NCBI GenBank assembly: GCA_002440975.1
Contig: DJWN01000082.1
Location: 1 to 22,354, forward strand
Reading direction: 5' to 3'
Length of the DNA stretch: 22,354 nt
From: Bacteroidales bacterium UBA6229
Lineage (GTDB): Bacteria > Bacteroidota > Bacteroidia > Bacteroidales > F082
Part shown: in pieces, positions 22,189 through 22,354 of the stretch
How the letters are laid out: each line of letters begins with the position of its first letter
Numbering within the stretch: the stretch's first letter is position 1
Made by a program: the position numbers and the translations under genes
Notes under the pieces: model-generated
Told to the model about the DNA's origin: nothing
The model's input: only the letters and a program-made list of their open reading frames with translations
The model's database searches: none

Positions 22189-22354
22189 TTAATTTGGCGA
22201 TAAGACTATGTTACTTAATATTTTATAGTAGAAATCTGAGTTCCACCTCTTGAGCCCATTGAATCTATAAACCAGCATATTCTTCTCATCAATTAAATAA
22301 GATGTTGGTATTGTTGAATGATTAATAAATTTGGGATGATCTTTTTTATTATAA
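22189..22354 (-). CDS. Thioredoxin-fold protein, C-terminal fragment cut by the window edge
   Basis: An open frame runs from the right edge (codons from 22353 on the minus strand) to a TAA at 22189-22191, giving 54 residues without a start in the window. The readable part contains STIPTSYLIDEKNMLVYRF followed by NG, the cis-Pro motif (Ile-Pro-Thr) and following beta strand typical of TlpA/ResA-like or peroxiredoxin-like thioredoxin-fold proteins. A short helix and the stop follow. The active-site region would lie outside the window. Such proteins act as periplasmic thiol-disulfide oxidoreductases or antioxidant enzymes; which one cannot be decided. It is convergent with the lacI-type gene. 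Confidence 0.7.
   Translation of the reverse strand, partial: YNKKDHPKFINHSTIPTSYLIDEKNMLVYRFNGLKRWNSDFYYKILSNIVLSPN

Overview
The window looks like chromosomal DNA of a Bacteroidota member, probably a Bacteroidia-type anaerobe or facultative relative. The reasons are a SusC/SusD pair with SusE/SusF-like lipoproteins, gldF/gldG homologues, an RprX/RprY-like two-component system, lipoproteins with charged residues after the lipobox Cys, and several promoters with the Bacteroidota -7 box TAnnTTTG and little Shine-Dalgarno sequence.

Layout. 1-1026 is non-coding and dense in repeats: a family of hairpin units built on CAACCC-loop-GGGTTG, several with a second hairpin inserted in the loop. 1027-2735 carries minus-strand genes: a small lipoprotein, a FlK-like thioesterase and an OsmC protein in one operon, and a small secreted Lys/Cys-rich protein. 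Divergent from these, 2934-5350 is an overlapping sensor kinase/response regulator pair followed by a four-helix membrane protein. Four TGTTAA repeats at helical spacing lie between the two transcription units. 5436-9012 (minus) is gldF-gldG-DUF4340. 9192-10601 (minus) is a beta-CASP metallo-beta-lactamase-fold RNA-processing enzyme.

10768-21672 is a polysaccharide utilisation locus for an alpha-glucan. The minus-strand operon susC-susD-susE-susF-like ends in a strong terminator. A divergent periplasmic GH13 alpha-amylase-family enzyme and a LacI-family regulator lie on the plus strand. The proposed logic is that the SusE/F lipoproteins and SusCD capture and import oligosaccharides at the outer membrane, the GH13 enzyme cuts them in the periplasm, and the LacI-type protein senses the sugar. 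Two matching LacI-type operator sequences (core CAAACGATTG) sit in the susC/amylase intergenic region and upstream of the regulator itself.

21673-22188 is non-coding with hairpins. The right edge (22189-22354, minus) holds the C-terminal end of a thioredoxin-fold protein that continues outside the window.

The least explained parts are the nested-hairpin repeat array at the left end, the helically phased TGTTAA array, and the paired LacI-type operators. All assignments come from reading the sequence; no database search was possible.
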